Positions 39,080 through 53,290 of a stretch of 64,000 nt of DNA are shown here, one piece after another. This DNA comes from Epiperipatus broadwayi (lineage: Eukaryota > Onychophora > Udeonychophora > Euonychophora > Peripatidae): the NCBI GenBank assembly GCA_028023455.1, contig JAQFVV010000182.1, forward strand, positions 498,001 to 562,000, given 5' to 3'. The position numbers and the translations under genes were made by a program. Below the pieces are notes generated by a model. It did no database searches. It was not told where the DNA came from and was given only the letters and a program-made list of their open reading frames with translations. The stretch's first letter is position 1. Every line of letters begins with the position of its first letter.

Positions 39080-39591
39080 GTTTATAGCAGTGGTCTTCAG
39101 CCTTTTCACACCTGTGGACCGGTAAAAATAAGGGTAAGGTTTCGTGGACCGGCAAAAATAAGGATAAGATTTCATGGACCAGCAGAAGTCTATAGATAAA
39201 TTTTCTTAAAGATGTAAACAGCTTAGCCTTAGATGAAGTTATATATATATGGAGTTTGTATAATAAAAAACTTTTTTTTTTTTAATTTTGAATTTTTTTA
39301 GAAAAGTAATAAAAAATTTAATTCTATCCCCCCCCCCTCATAAACATCTGTGATAACTAGAAAAACAAATTAATTTATGTATGACTGATTAGATTTTGTT
39401 CTGTTTCTTTTTTTTTAATCAGGTAAAAGTGCGATGAAAAAAATAAATAAAAATTGTTTATATTAATTAAAAGTTTAAAGTCTTATTATTTTGTTATTAA
39501 AACTTTCTTGCCAGTCTATCGCGGACCAGCAAAAACTTCTACGGCCCGGTACCGCGCCGCGGACCGGTGGTTGAAGACCACTGGTTTATAG
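39080..39591. mobile_element. hAT-type MITE with 8-bp target duplications
   Basis: Body 39088-39583 (496 bp) between perfect GTTTATAG repeats at 39080-39087 and 39584-39591. The terminal inverted repeats CAGTGGTCTTCAGCC and CAGTGGTCTTCAACC (after reverse complement) match at 14 of 15. The left subterminal region holds three ~31-bp tandem copies built on TGGACCGGTAAAAATAAGG; the right end has GCGGACC words. Such repeated subterminal motifs usually bind transposase. No coding capacity. It must have been mobilised by a related hAT transposase. Confidence 0.95.
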
Positions 39592-39599
39592 TACAAAGA

Positions 39600-40685
39600 T
39601 ATAGAATCAGATAAAATCCTAGCATTCAAATATTAGTCTTTAGCCAAGTAATACTTTATTAACAAAAAAATTATGAACCCAGAGAGTGTATTATACAGCT
39701 CAATTGCTTATATCTGATTGTTAAGATTCTATTATCTGTTTGCTTACATAATGATCTACATAATTCTGATAGACTTGCAACCTTTTACTTCTATTATCAG
39801 TTTATAATGTTCAAAGTTTTATTTATTTATTTATTATTTGGCCTAGGTAGTGTTCTAGTACTCTTCCAATGATTGTCTAATTAAAGTATTTTTTCTGAGT
39901 AGTTTTTGGCAATCAGTATATTAGATTATAAAAATTTAAACTTCGTTTTAGGATCTTAAATATTTTTCTGACATTATTCCTTCTGATTTGGCTAATATTT
40001 ATACTTCTGATTATATTTGTTTCTTGTATATGTTTAAAAACTATTATGAAACTGCATTTTTGATATTTAATTTGGGTTATTCTTTCTGACATTCCACCAT
40101 ATGAGTGAATATAAAATATAATATTAGAAATGTTGTATTTAGTATTTATGTAATAGATAATGATATTTACTTGAATGATTTTTGCTGATGTTTATAGTGA
40201 CATATGTTTGAAAATTTTTTTTCAGGCTACAGAAAATTTATCATTAAACTTTACTCAATGACATAAACAAAATTATAACTTCTATGATATTTTTAAACAT
40301 ATTTATAAAATTAAAAGCGTTAAAAATCTGTTGTTAAATTTATCCATGATTTTTATAAATTATGTTGAGATTAATGTTGTCAATTACTTTGAATTGGTAA
40401 TTGACCTGGAAATTTGATAGTTTTGTCAAGTTTCATTATCTAATTTATTGAGTATGCAATAAAATATGCGGTGGACTAAATTAATAATTTTTTCAGTCAT
40501 TTCTGTTCAAGTATTGCTTTCTGATTTTGAAAAACATGTATACTTGGAACATCTTTCATTACTTGTTGGTTTTAAGATTAACAATAGTTGATGCTAAATT
40601 TTCCATTATTGATGTCCATAATTTAGAATTTATGGGTCAATTCATCTCCCTACTAATTTATAAATCAATGATTTACTGAAAAACG
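39600..40685. other. Intergenic DNA
   Basis: Nothing recognised. Confidence 0.6.
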
Positions 40686-40687
40686 TT

Positions 40688-40797
40688 TCATTGCTTTTAT
40701 TAGTTTTTTTTTATATGTCAAAGCATTGACCGGGAAGCTTGGAAGACAGCTACGCTAACCGCTAGACCATCAACGTTTGACATTGTTTTTATTAGTT
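40688..40797 (-). mobile_element. Ultra-short tRNA-Gly-like SINE
   Basis: Read on the minus strand. A head GTTGATGGTCTAGCGGTTAGC resembles the D-arm half of tRNA-Gly, and CTGTCTTCCAAGC resembles its anticodon arm with anticodon TCC. The sequence then jumps to TTCCCGGTCAATGCTTTGACATATA and a poly(A) tail, so the T-arm (box B) is deleted. Flanking imperfect direct repeats (CATTGCTTTTATTAGTTT and CATTGTTTTTATTAGTTA) fit target duplications. The 3' segment matches that of the SINE at 20973-21074, and the deleted stretch corresponds to about 35 bp present there. ATGTCAAA and TTTGACAT flank the tRNA-like part and extend its acceptor stem. Confidence 0.8.
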
Positions 40798-40799
40798 AT

Positions 40800-42240
40800 A
40801 ACAACTTTTGGTGCCATGTATTTCAGAAATAATATATGAAGAAATAAAGAAAATGAACCTGGCAAAAATAGTTGAATAAATTTTAAATTAAAATAAGAAA
40901 AGCTAAAATAATAAAAAAAAATCGATTATTGATGAAATATATAAAAAAAAAATAATTAAATTTACATGTAATTTCAATTCCAAATAAGATTTATAGTGAT
41001 TCTGAAAAAGAAAAACTACAGCTTACTATTAACAAATAACAGCAATAAGAAAATCAACATAATAATGAATAAAAGTAACATTTCCTGTCAGTAAATGTAA
41101 GGCTACAAATATACATAATATTATTATAATAGAACTTTAATAATTTTTTTTAGAAAAATAACAAAAAGTATACAACTTTCAAAGTTAAAAAAACAAAACT
41201 TAAAATCAATGGCATATCTATTATACAGTAAAAGTAATCAAAACTATAGGGCCTTTCAGAATTTTAAAAAAATTGTTACATCTGCAACTCACGATGCTAT
41301 ATCTAAAATTTAATTTTGAAAATAAATGTTTTGTAGCAGTTAACATTAATTTTTAAAAAAGTAAACTTTATCAAATAAAAGAATAAATATTAATTTCAAA
41401 TCGAATATAATCTTAAAAGTTCTAACTAGTTTGTTAATCTGGCAGATAGTTTTTGAGAGAAATATCCTTAACACTTCACTTTCCACGTTTTAAAATTAAA
41501 TGACAATTGAAGAAATTTTTTGTTCTATAAATCTGCTGCTAGAAGTAATAAGTTTAATTTATTTTATAATTTTTGTTTTGGACATTGGAGAATACATAGA
41601 AAGACTAGAGATTTAATAAATACCCTTTACATATAGGAACATATTCTTTTTAGGTTTTTGTAGCAATAGAATAACACCCAGAAATGTAATATTGCATGAT
41701 TAAATTACTTATAAAGACATTGAACACTAAGAGTGTATATTATGTGTCAAACTAAACAAATTCATTAGTATGTGAACATACAATACAGTGCCTTCTATTT
41801 TGTGAACTTATATGGGCTTTTTCTTTCCATAAAGAAAATTTTATAACACTAAAAGGCTACTTATCTGAGTTCATAAGTATATATAATGATGAGCTATGCT
41901 ACATACAATATTTGTCTATGAAATTTCAATACATAAAATTTTATCATTAAGATTATAAAAGAATAGTCATTTCATCAATATATCTAAAAAAGTTAAATTG
42001 TTTCATTGTCATTAGATAGCCATATTACTGCCAAATGTTTTACAGAAAATTGAACAAATTGTTTGCATTTTGATAGGCTTGTCTTTGGCCTATCAGAATA
42101 TTGCCTTCAATAATAGTAAAAAGTTAAGCAAAAATAGTTAGTCATCATGTACAAAAACAAAATGAACTGAGAAATAGTGATGAGATTAACACCAATGCAA
42201 CATTGCTTGATTCTTGCAACTTACTATTGTGTAAACAATA
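40800..42240. other. Intergenic DNA
   Basis: AT-rich with nothing recognised. Confidence 0.6.
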
Positions 42241-42242
42241 AT

Positions 42243-42494
42243 ACTCTCACTTGTACTATTGTAATGCCATCTATTGTAAGTTTGAGAAATCAGTGGCTAT
42301 AGATGGTATGCAATTTAATCTCCATATGTAAAGCAGTTTCTGGCTTTTGCCTTTATCAATGAAGACAGCTTTCAATCAGTGATAAAGGCAAAAACTAGAA
42401 AATGTGGAAACAAGATTATATTGAACTATAATCTGATAGCCACTGATTGCTCAGACTTACAATAGATGGTGTTATAGCTCTAAAGAGAGTGAGA
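42243..42494. mobile_element. Palindromic MITE
   Basis: Arms at 42263-42300 and 42436-42472 match in 33 of 37 positions after reverse complementing (CCATCTATTGTAAG and AATCAGTGGCTAT shared). Outer ACTCTCACT/AGAGTGAGA words extend the pairing. A second internal inverted repeat, TGCCTTTATCA with TGATAAAGGCA, lies in the centre, so the whole ~250 bp can fold on itself. No target duplication was clear. Confidence 0.75.
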
Positions 42495-42499
42495 CTTCT

Positions 42500-45390
42500 T
42501 TGTAGAAAATATTAACTGTATAATATAAATGAAAGTATAGCCTTCTATCTAATACCATAAACCTTGTGCTACTATCAACTTAATCAAACAATAGTATTTT
42601 TTCCCCAAATTTGGGCCTTCCAAAACAGTATTAAGTTCAAAGGATTTGTACAACCAATATATGATTTTATATATTTTGTAAATTACTTTGTTTTAGATAA
42701 TAAACAGAATGGTGAGACTGAGACTATCTTAATGCAAAAAATATATTTTTATTTCAGTTCAATTATGAGAATAAAATTAAAAATAATAATACCAAATTGT
42801 AATACATTATTTCCTACACATGAGGTGGCATCATTGTAAATTTTGATATTGACATGAAGTCAGTATATTTTTTTCATCACACAAATAGTTTTAATCTTTC
42901 AAATACATTAAATTTTGTTCATCTTTCCCTAAAACCATCTACTATAAGATTGAATAATCAATGAACACTAAATGGTTAGATTGCTATAATGTCCCACATT
43001 TTACATTGTTCTTCTTAACCTTAAGTCAAAATTCCTATTATGGCTGTTCTTTTATTTTTCTATTTTTTATTGTTAATTTTTTCAAAATATGTAATTTTTT
43101 TTATATATTTATAGTATATTTATTTATTAAAAGATTTTATTTAAAAAAATTGTTAACTCTTATACTTTCTGGCTTTTTTTTTAGTTAGCTGTTATCTTTT
43201 ATCTGCAATCACTGTTCAATTTATGCACATCTTTTAATTCAGTACTCTACCATTTTAGGTAATCTCAGGGTTTTATACATTTTAAATACTCTATTTACAA
43301 ATATAGGACTAGCTGAATTATGCTTCCTTTTCTTAATTCAATAAGAAATGTGTTAGAGAAACTCTACTCTATTTCCTGGTTAATCTACCCCTAAGCCTGT
43401 GACATACATATATAATGACAGAGAAAACTATGACTAGTAGTTTTTTCCCATTTATTTGTTATTTCTGGGCACCAAAGTTTGATGGATGGTGTCTGTAAAT
43501 CACCTACCATGTAGTCAATTAATGGAAACTGAACTGTCTTGCTTTCTCTGCATCAGCTTTGATTTACAGAGACATATTAATTAATCAAGGGTATTGACAT
43601 ATCTAAACAAGAATTTAAATGAAAGATTGCTGACTTTAAATTAACATATAGATTTAATAAACAAGTAAGTACAGATTATAAATACAAAATAAATCATTAA
43701 TATCTAAAAGTTATAACAACTATATTAATCTTGAATATTAACTTGATTCTAAAATCCTTCTTACTATTAAATACTAGCTCAGTTTGTGTATTAAGAGTTC
43801 ATAAATTTTAGTTAGAATTATAAAAATGCATATATACAGTTCTTATTTATCTTACCAGAACTTTCTATGGATATTTATTAATACTAGATATAAGTATACT
43901 GACACAAATTTTCTTTCTGTGAGATCCATTCAGTACAGTTGGAGCAGAGGCTTTTATTAGTTGGTAGGCATGGCATCATAATCAAAACATTCTATTGACT
44001 TCAGATGAACAAGGAATCCTTGGAAACCATATCTATTTAGCAATTCATTTGATTAAAATCAGACTCATAGGCAATGACATACACTCAGCAAGACCCCCAC
44101 TTTCTTTCTTCAAGATCCTCTAACTATTTTTATTCTGCAAAGCCAAAAAAAAAGTTATTTAAGAAGTAGCATAATAATAAAATAAGAATATGAATACTAT
44201 CTGGGAATCACTTTCTATTTTTATATCCAAAAGTTCAAGTCCACCGAACAGAACCTATTCACATCTTTTTTTTTTCTTGTCCAGATTTAACTTCACCACA
44301 ACTTTATTTTTTTCCACCATTAATTTTCCCATTTTTTGTTTATTAAGTAGCAATAAGTTTCAATTAACCATTTTTAATTATAAAGGAACAAAACCATCTT
44401 TAATTATAGAGGAACAAATGTCACACCTCATATTTTCTTTTAATTACAGATAATTGCATTCAATTTTATTTTTATCTAAACTATAATCTGCAATTACATT
44501 TTTTTTTCACCAGAGTAGTTACATAAAACAAATAATGCCTATTGTTTATTAAATAAAAAAATATTCTAATTTTATATTAAAATTATATATTTTTAAATAT
44601 AATTTTCTTTTAACAATCTTCTTTTGGTTTATAATTCCAATACATGTTGTACCAAAATAATGGTACAGTACTTTATTATTACCATTTCTCATGTGTGACT
44701 CTTTCTTATTTTAATTTCAAAATCATTCTGACTAATTTAAATCTCATGATGTCTGTCTAGAGAGATACCCATAACAAATAAACTTTTTTTTTGGAAAAAT
44801 ATAATTTACAATCTGATCAATGAGAATTCTGAATATCTAGTCTTGTTCCATTAGTTTTGGTTTCATTCTAAACAACAATCTTGATAAAATAATTATTCTG
44901 TCTATGATACTATATGATTAATTTTATCATGGATAAAATACAGGATTATTATCTGGTATTGTAAAACAATTTAGATTTATATAAAGATTGTTCTTTGATA
45001 CAATATTTTTTTTTTAAAAATTGAGATAAGTATTATCAAAATTATGATAATGTAGATATTTCTTCTAATTTTAATCAAAAAAACATTAAATATTTAATTA
45101 TTCATCAATAATCTTAATTACAAGCTTTCAGAATCTTCTTTAAAATACTGATCAATATAAAGTACAATGTAATAATATAAAATGTATTAGCATCTTGTTA
45201 CTATGATACAGAATTCATATTCAAATTGGAATTTGAAATTTGCTTTAGGTAGTTGAATTTTCCACTCAAAATATTGTGTGTATTATCCCATAGCCAACTT
45301 AGACCATCTAATATTGATTAGTAAATAAGTATCTACATATTTTTAATTGAAAAGTAATTCCTTGATAATATAAATTGGTTGACTTGAGTA
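42500..45390. other. Intergenic DNA
   Basis: Several frames of 75-91 codons are hydrophobic, AT-driven and unrelated to any family I recognise. No repeat structure seen. Confidence 0.55.
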
Positions 45391-45399
45391 GTGTGTATT

Positions 45400-45700
45400 T
45401 ATGATGCATCCTTTTTTACTGGGGAAATCATTATTATTATTTTTAACCATTATTGAACCACTGCAGAATGATGGCCTTTCAAAGTTTAATCCAATTTTCT
45501 TGATCCATAGTCTCTGTTCTTCACATGATACAACAAACTGCTTTATTTTATCCATCCATCTCACATATGGTCATTTTCTATGTCTTTTATAATTATTTAG
45601 TTTAAGACCTACTGTCCCTCTATCACCATCTCTTCTAGCAATATGTATATCCCAGTTTCACTACTATCTCTTAATTCTTTTAATGATGTCAATAATACTT
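45400..45700 (-). pseudogene. RTE-like LINE 3' fragment
   Basis: The minus strand reads IIDIIKRIKR and then, across a frameshift, YVRWMDKIKQ and GLNFERPSFCSGSIMV. These match the tail of the remnant at 16110-17320 (IIDIIERIKR, HVRWMDEIRK, GLNLKRFSSFIGSKMV). An (AAT)n run at the 3' side may be the tail. Heavily 5'-truncated second copy of the same family. Confidence 0.8.
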
Positions 45701-45719
45701 GCTTATTAGGTGCTGAATT

Positions 45720-47985
45720 CATAGTTATCTATTAATTAAAACTCTTAACAAATTTTAGAAAAATTCTATATTTTATGGGTAGAAATTTTATTAGACTGAT
45801 TAAGTGTAATTGTATATGTAGAAAAAAAAATGACACCATACACTGCATGAAATGTTTAGATAAAGTTTCATTTAGTAAAAAAAAACATAGTGTGTCAAAG
45901 GTCTGCCCATTCCTCGCATATATATATAAAAATGGATTATTCTCCTGTACATGAGGGGTCAGAATGACTAAATGTCAACATGGGTAGGATGACAACCTTG
46001 GCACTAATGGGGGCTTTGAATGTTTCATCATCAGATTTTCAATGAAATGGATGGCTGAAGAGTTGTGAGTTGGAGTAGTTTGAAGCCTGTTCATTAAAGT
46101 ATGAAGATTGGCTATCTTAATATAAAGCTGAACACTGATTGTATATATGGGTGGAGATAGTAATCTGGACCAACTGATGATTGCTGGTTTAGCATGAAAT
46201 ACGTATATTGGTGATTATTTATCTTTTCAACATGTGTGTGTAATCAGGTGGGTCAGCATTATGAGATGGCATGGCGAGTTGAGGGTCGTGTGAAAGTCTG
46301 AGTTCGAATTCCGCATACGTTACATATATATATATATATGCAGGTTTAAGTCTATATAGGGTATTAATTTAAAAATTGTTAATTTTCAAATCATTTAAAA
46401 CCACAAAAAGTAAATAGAGTATCTTTTTCCTTTCAGCTTACATATTTATAACATTTAGCGTTATTTACTGTGATTAGATGACTATTAAATTATTCAATAA
46501 AATTTGCTTTAGAAATATAAAATTTTATACCGGAAATAATTTTATTCAGAAAAAAATCTTATTAGAAAGTATATTATTATTATATGAAACCGCACCTGTT
46601 TATTTCAACTCTTAAGCAAAAAAAAAATCACATTGTGGGTAATACATAAAATATAAGCAATGTTTTTTTTTTCATTTCATTAATTTTTTTTAAAAAGCAT
46701 TTATTATAGTACTTTTTTGTTTCGTTTTGAAGAAAAATAACACTTTTATTTAAAGTTACTGATAAAGGATACAGAAATATATCTAATAACAAATTTGGAT
46801 GAAAATTTTGCAAGACGCCGTTATCATAAATGATTGCAGTCTTCCTGAATATCTAGAAGGTAGAAAAAAAGCGAAGAGAAAATGATTCAACTCCAGTAAA
46901 AATTAGTAAGAAAAGAAGCTTTCAATGCCCTTGGCAATTATATAAATCAGTAACTGAAGATTTTCAAGGAATTACTTAATGTCGTAGAATAGCTCTGTAA
47001 AATAAAGATTCAATTGCTCTCCAGGCAAAGTATCAGATTTTTGCTAAAATGAAATGCACACTAATATTTGAAAAAAGTGAAAAGTTGAAATTTCTAAAAT
47101 ACCAAACAAATTCACTTTATTGCAAAAAAAAAAAACAATTAAAAATTAAAAAAAGTTATATTAAATGTATTTTACTTAAGTTCGAAAAGAAAGAACATTA
47201 AAAAGAAATGAATTTTGCAGTCACACGTTTGTTTGAATTAAGTATAATTACGTGAATTTATGTAGAGAAATAACAATATGTATATAAGCTGTAAAATACA
47301 TTTTACAAAATAATCTAAATGAATAACTTTTTACCACCTTTCTTTACATTTGCATTATGCAGAAATCATACTCATATACTGAATCAAATGTACAAATAAC
47401 TAAACTGACTATTATATAATCAAATCACTCGTACTAAGCATACGGTTTCATTCTTTTTTCAAATTTTGCCAATCATTACCAAAATTAAGTACGTTTTCTA
47501 TTTCAATGTACTTAGCTAATAATAATGTACGAGATTGTAAACGTTGTTTGTGAAATGTGATTTGATTATATATACATCTGTATATGTATTAGTGCTTAGA
47601 AATTAAAAGTTTTTCTAATTAATATTAAATTATTTAGAGCTTTTTACTTTAATCTTGCATACTTGATGGTTTATTGTTTGTTTACAAAGGCTTTAAAATG
47701 AGTAGCAATTAATTTTACCGTCATAAATTAAATAATAAGCTGATTAGAGAGAGATTGTGGGGGACATCTCTGATGATTAAAATTTTATGCTCTCTGGTGT
47801 ATGAATTTTGGAAAATGAATATTTTTTTGTCACGTTAAAGGTTTAGTATTGTTAGATGTTGCATTTAAATAATCAGCATTTAGAAGTTAATACACACCCA
47901 CACAAATATAAGTGTTCTTGCACAACTAAACCATAAGTGTCTTATGAATCATTATCTGTAGATAAATATATTGATAACAAATAAA
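45720..47985. other. Intergenic DNA, possible tRNA-like fragment
   Basis: No gene recognised. Around 46262-46318 a GC-richer stretch ends with AGTTCGAATTCCGC, a good box B, preceded by TGGCATGGCGAG, a poor box A, and followed by (TA)n. It may be a SINE head or tRNA pseudogene without target duplications. Confidence 0.45.
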
Positions 47986-47989
47986 CATT

Positions 47990-49490
<1,501 letters not shown>

Positions 49491-49499
49491 GACAAAAAA

Positions 49500-50040
49500 T
49501 AAACAAACAGGAAAAAAAACAAATGTAAATGGTTATGTGGATTAACTATTGTTCAAATGGATGGCTAAAAAAAATGGATAAATAAATGTAGTAGATAGAT
49601 CAATTGAATGTTACAATTTTTTAAAACTGTATCGCTAATGTTATTATTGTACAGATAAAAATATTAAAACAATGTGAAATTATTCAAAACTACAGCAAGC
49701 TATATATATATATATAACGGCTAGTAAATATAAAATGTAAAATGAGCCCACCTACCCTTTAGCTTTGGTCATATAAAAACTTACCACTTACTGATATACT
49801 TATAAATAGAGCTATTAAAAAGTTACAATTAGATTAAATATTGTACTAAAAACTTAGTCATATTACAAAACGAAAAATTATTTTTCTAATATTATTTATT
49901 TCATTTACCCTGAAGAATGTTAGGTTAAAACACTATAAATTGCTAGTAATAAGTTACTTGAGTAAAAATTATTTTAAACATTTCCTACTCAGGATAATTA
50001 TAATAAACAAAAATTATTTAACTGCTTAGAAATTTATAGA
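49500..50040. other. Intergenic DNA
   Basis: Nothing recognised except a short (TA)n at 49700-49717. Confidence 0.6.
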
Positions 50041-50043
50041 GAT

Positions 50044-52378
50044 TTTATGGTACTAGTTGATTAGATATACATAATACTTCATGGCATTATGTGCTAAAAC
50101 ACATGCAAATGTCATTTACGTGGCCTGAGGTTTATGCCCTACAGAACAGTGATGTTCATATTAGCCATTGCAGACCTATATTGTGTTGCACGCAAATATT
50201 ACAGCCCACTGATGTGCTTCATGACACTATGCAAATGCACACATTTCACAGATTGTTACCGTATCATGTGAGTGTGTATGGAATTCAACTGACCATAACA
50301 CTTGTAATCTGTGATCGAAGTAATGATCTTACATCCTACCTGCTGTAGTATTACATACTAAGAATTGTAAACTCATCATCACGCTTCCCTACACAGCTTG
50401 GAAGGTGAAAAAAATTGCAAAAGTATAGGGACAAGGACAATTTCACAGATTTCACATGAAAAGGCATGTTTGCATGAGAACAGCTATGAGACAAATTAAA
50501 TGGCTGATGTTCCACATTGTTTTGGAAATCAGAAGTTGGTTTGATCAGACTACTGCATCTTTTGAATGATTCTTCAGATCATCAAAAACATTGGTCTCCA
50601 ACTCTGCACATTCGAGCGCTATACTCTGACATTTATAATGTACACCTGGGTCTTATTTTATGCGATAGATAGGTTCTTCAGAAAACACCTGCAAACTAAA
50701 CACACAAAAATAGATGTAACTTACATTGAAAAAGGGGTGTGTGGTCTATGATTTTTCAAAATTCGCGTAAAAGCAAAGTACCAACATAAAATTACTTTAA
50801 TATTCGCACAAAAAAAAAATAAGGAAATAAAATATGATTAATAAAAAATTTCAAATTTGAAAAAAATTAATACAAGACAAACTTTTTTTAACTATAATAT
50901 TTAATTTTATTCAAAATAATATATTTTTATGCATAATTTACAGTACAGTAATTTACATTTTTTTATATACATTTTAATTATTATCGCTATTTGTGCAAAA
51001 GCACGATCATTTGCAAACTAGTAAAAAATCAGATTCTCATGTGATGTGATGTGATGTATTTGGCTTCTCCTTAAATGAAGTCAAGAATATCTCAGCAATT
51101 ATTCTCACAAGAGGAAATACAACAAGTGGCAAGTTCTCTCTCATGTTGTATTAATGGTTTTCTGTTGACGACGACTATGATTTTATTAATTGTTCATGAA
51201 CTTAGACTTATGATAATAAAAAGACATTTATTCACCACTGCTGGAAAAAATTTAATTAAAACTAACAACTAAAAATTAAATTCTTATTTTTGTCTTTAAT
51301 TTTCAATTCCATTTAAAAATCAAATTTCGTTTTACATCACATTAATTTCAAGTCACCTGTAAGTAATTTTTAAATTGTTAATTACAATTAAAAATCAGAT
51401 TTTAATTTTTAATTGTGCCCACTGCTATAACTGACCTTTTAAAAATAAACTTGTGGACACTAAATGATTAATAATTGATTACGTTCTTTTTTAAAAAGCA
51501 AAAACAGAATGTGATTTAAAATGCAAAATTAACACACACAATGTTTGAACAAATTTACATTATAATCTTGTAAAATTTAATGTGTGTATACATAAAATGT
51601 GGAAATCATGATTTTAATTTCATTATTGCATAAAATCTTACTATTATAAAGCACTGAAAATATTGAAATTACTAAGATGAAAGTAGAATTCCAATAATGT
51701 GCTATTACTTTCAATATAATGTAAGTGCGTGAAATTTATTATTTAAAGTAATAGTGCATTATCGGAGGTCGACTTCCGGTGAAACACAAATCGCGTAACT
51801 TCAAAATCGTGTCAAATAAGTCCGTGTAAAAAGAGACCCAGGTGTAATTTAAAAATGTAATTATTCCATTTTAGAAAAATTTAATTGTTACATTTTATAA
51901 AATAATATTGGCTCGTAAATTGTTTACAAATACTTTGCAAAATTTCAATCTGTAATGTTTATAATTGTGTCTTTTTTCAGTTAAAGAGCAGCAATGAGAC
52001 AACTAAAATTGCATGTTGTTTTGGAAAATTGTATTGTTGGTTTGATCAGAGTACTGCATCTTTTGGATGATCCTTCAGATAGGCAAAAACATTGATTCCT
52101 GGTCCCACACATTCCAGTGCTATGTGCTGACATTTACAATGTAATTTAAAACTGTAAGTGTTCCATTTTATAAAATAATGTTGGTTCATAAATTGTTTAA
52201 AACTAGTTTGAAAAATGTCAACATGTGCTGAAAGGTATAATGTAATTATTCCATTTTAGAAAATAATATTGTTTTGCAATGAGTAGTTGGGCTGGTAAAT
52301 GCATTTTTATGTGTTTTAGCACATAAACAATGCCATCAAGCATTGTGCATGTCTAATCAGCCAGTATCAATTTTATAT
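50044..52378. mobile_element. Long-TIR transposon-like element, unclassified
   Basis: The left end (about 50044-50120) and right end (about 52296-52378) are inverted copies. Shared words after reverse complementing include TGATTAGA, ATGGCATT and ATGTGCTAAAACACAT. Inside is a direct duplication (50480-50648 and 51978-52143; TTGGTTTGATCAGA and TACTGCATCTTTT shared) and a second one near 51838-51960 and 52136-52280. No transposase is recognisable; frames of 61-85 codons have no known motif. The length of about 2.3 kb with ~75-bp ends suits a non-autonomous DNA transposon. Target duplications are not clear. Confidence 0.65.
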
Positions 52379-52446
52379 CATTACTGAAAATAAAACGTGA
52401 TTGCTCAGAGAATTATAAAACTTATTAAGACATCAAATCAGAGTTA

Positions 52447-52825
<379 letters not shown>

Positions 52826-52829
52826 TGCA

Positions 52830-53290
52830 TATTGACTTTTTGTATTTTCTTTGAAATTATTATGTTAATTGAGACTTTGATATACACATTTTTCGGCTTG
52901 AGTATTTTTAATATATAAATTTTGAGGATTATAAATTTATTTGTTTTAAACCCTCATTTCTAATCATCACATATCGCTTTACTTTTTTCTGTTAATCTTC
53001 ATTTAAAACAGGCATATTGGGGATATTGGATGAGTAGGAACTAAATAGGAATTTTATGCACAAGCCTTCTGGCATCCATTGATTACTCTGGCTTGCACTG
53101 AGTGGCACTACTGTATGGAGAGTTTTGCTTATTTTAATAACAGTTATGAGCAAGCATAAGAAATGGTGATCATGTGTTGTTTAGTGGTTTAATCTTCATT
53201 TAAATTATTCATCTTCTTTTTGGATTTTATTTTTATATAAATTTCTAAAAATTTTCAAGATATAAAAGTTAATATAAAAAAATCCTTAGC
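52830..53290. other. Intergenic DNA
   Basis: Nothing recognised up to the left LTR. Confidence 0.55.
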
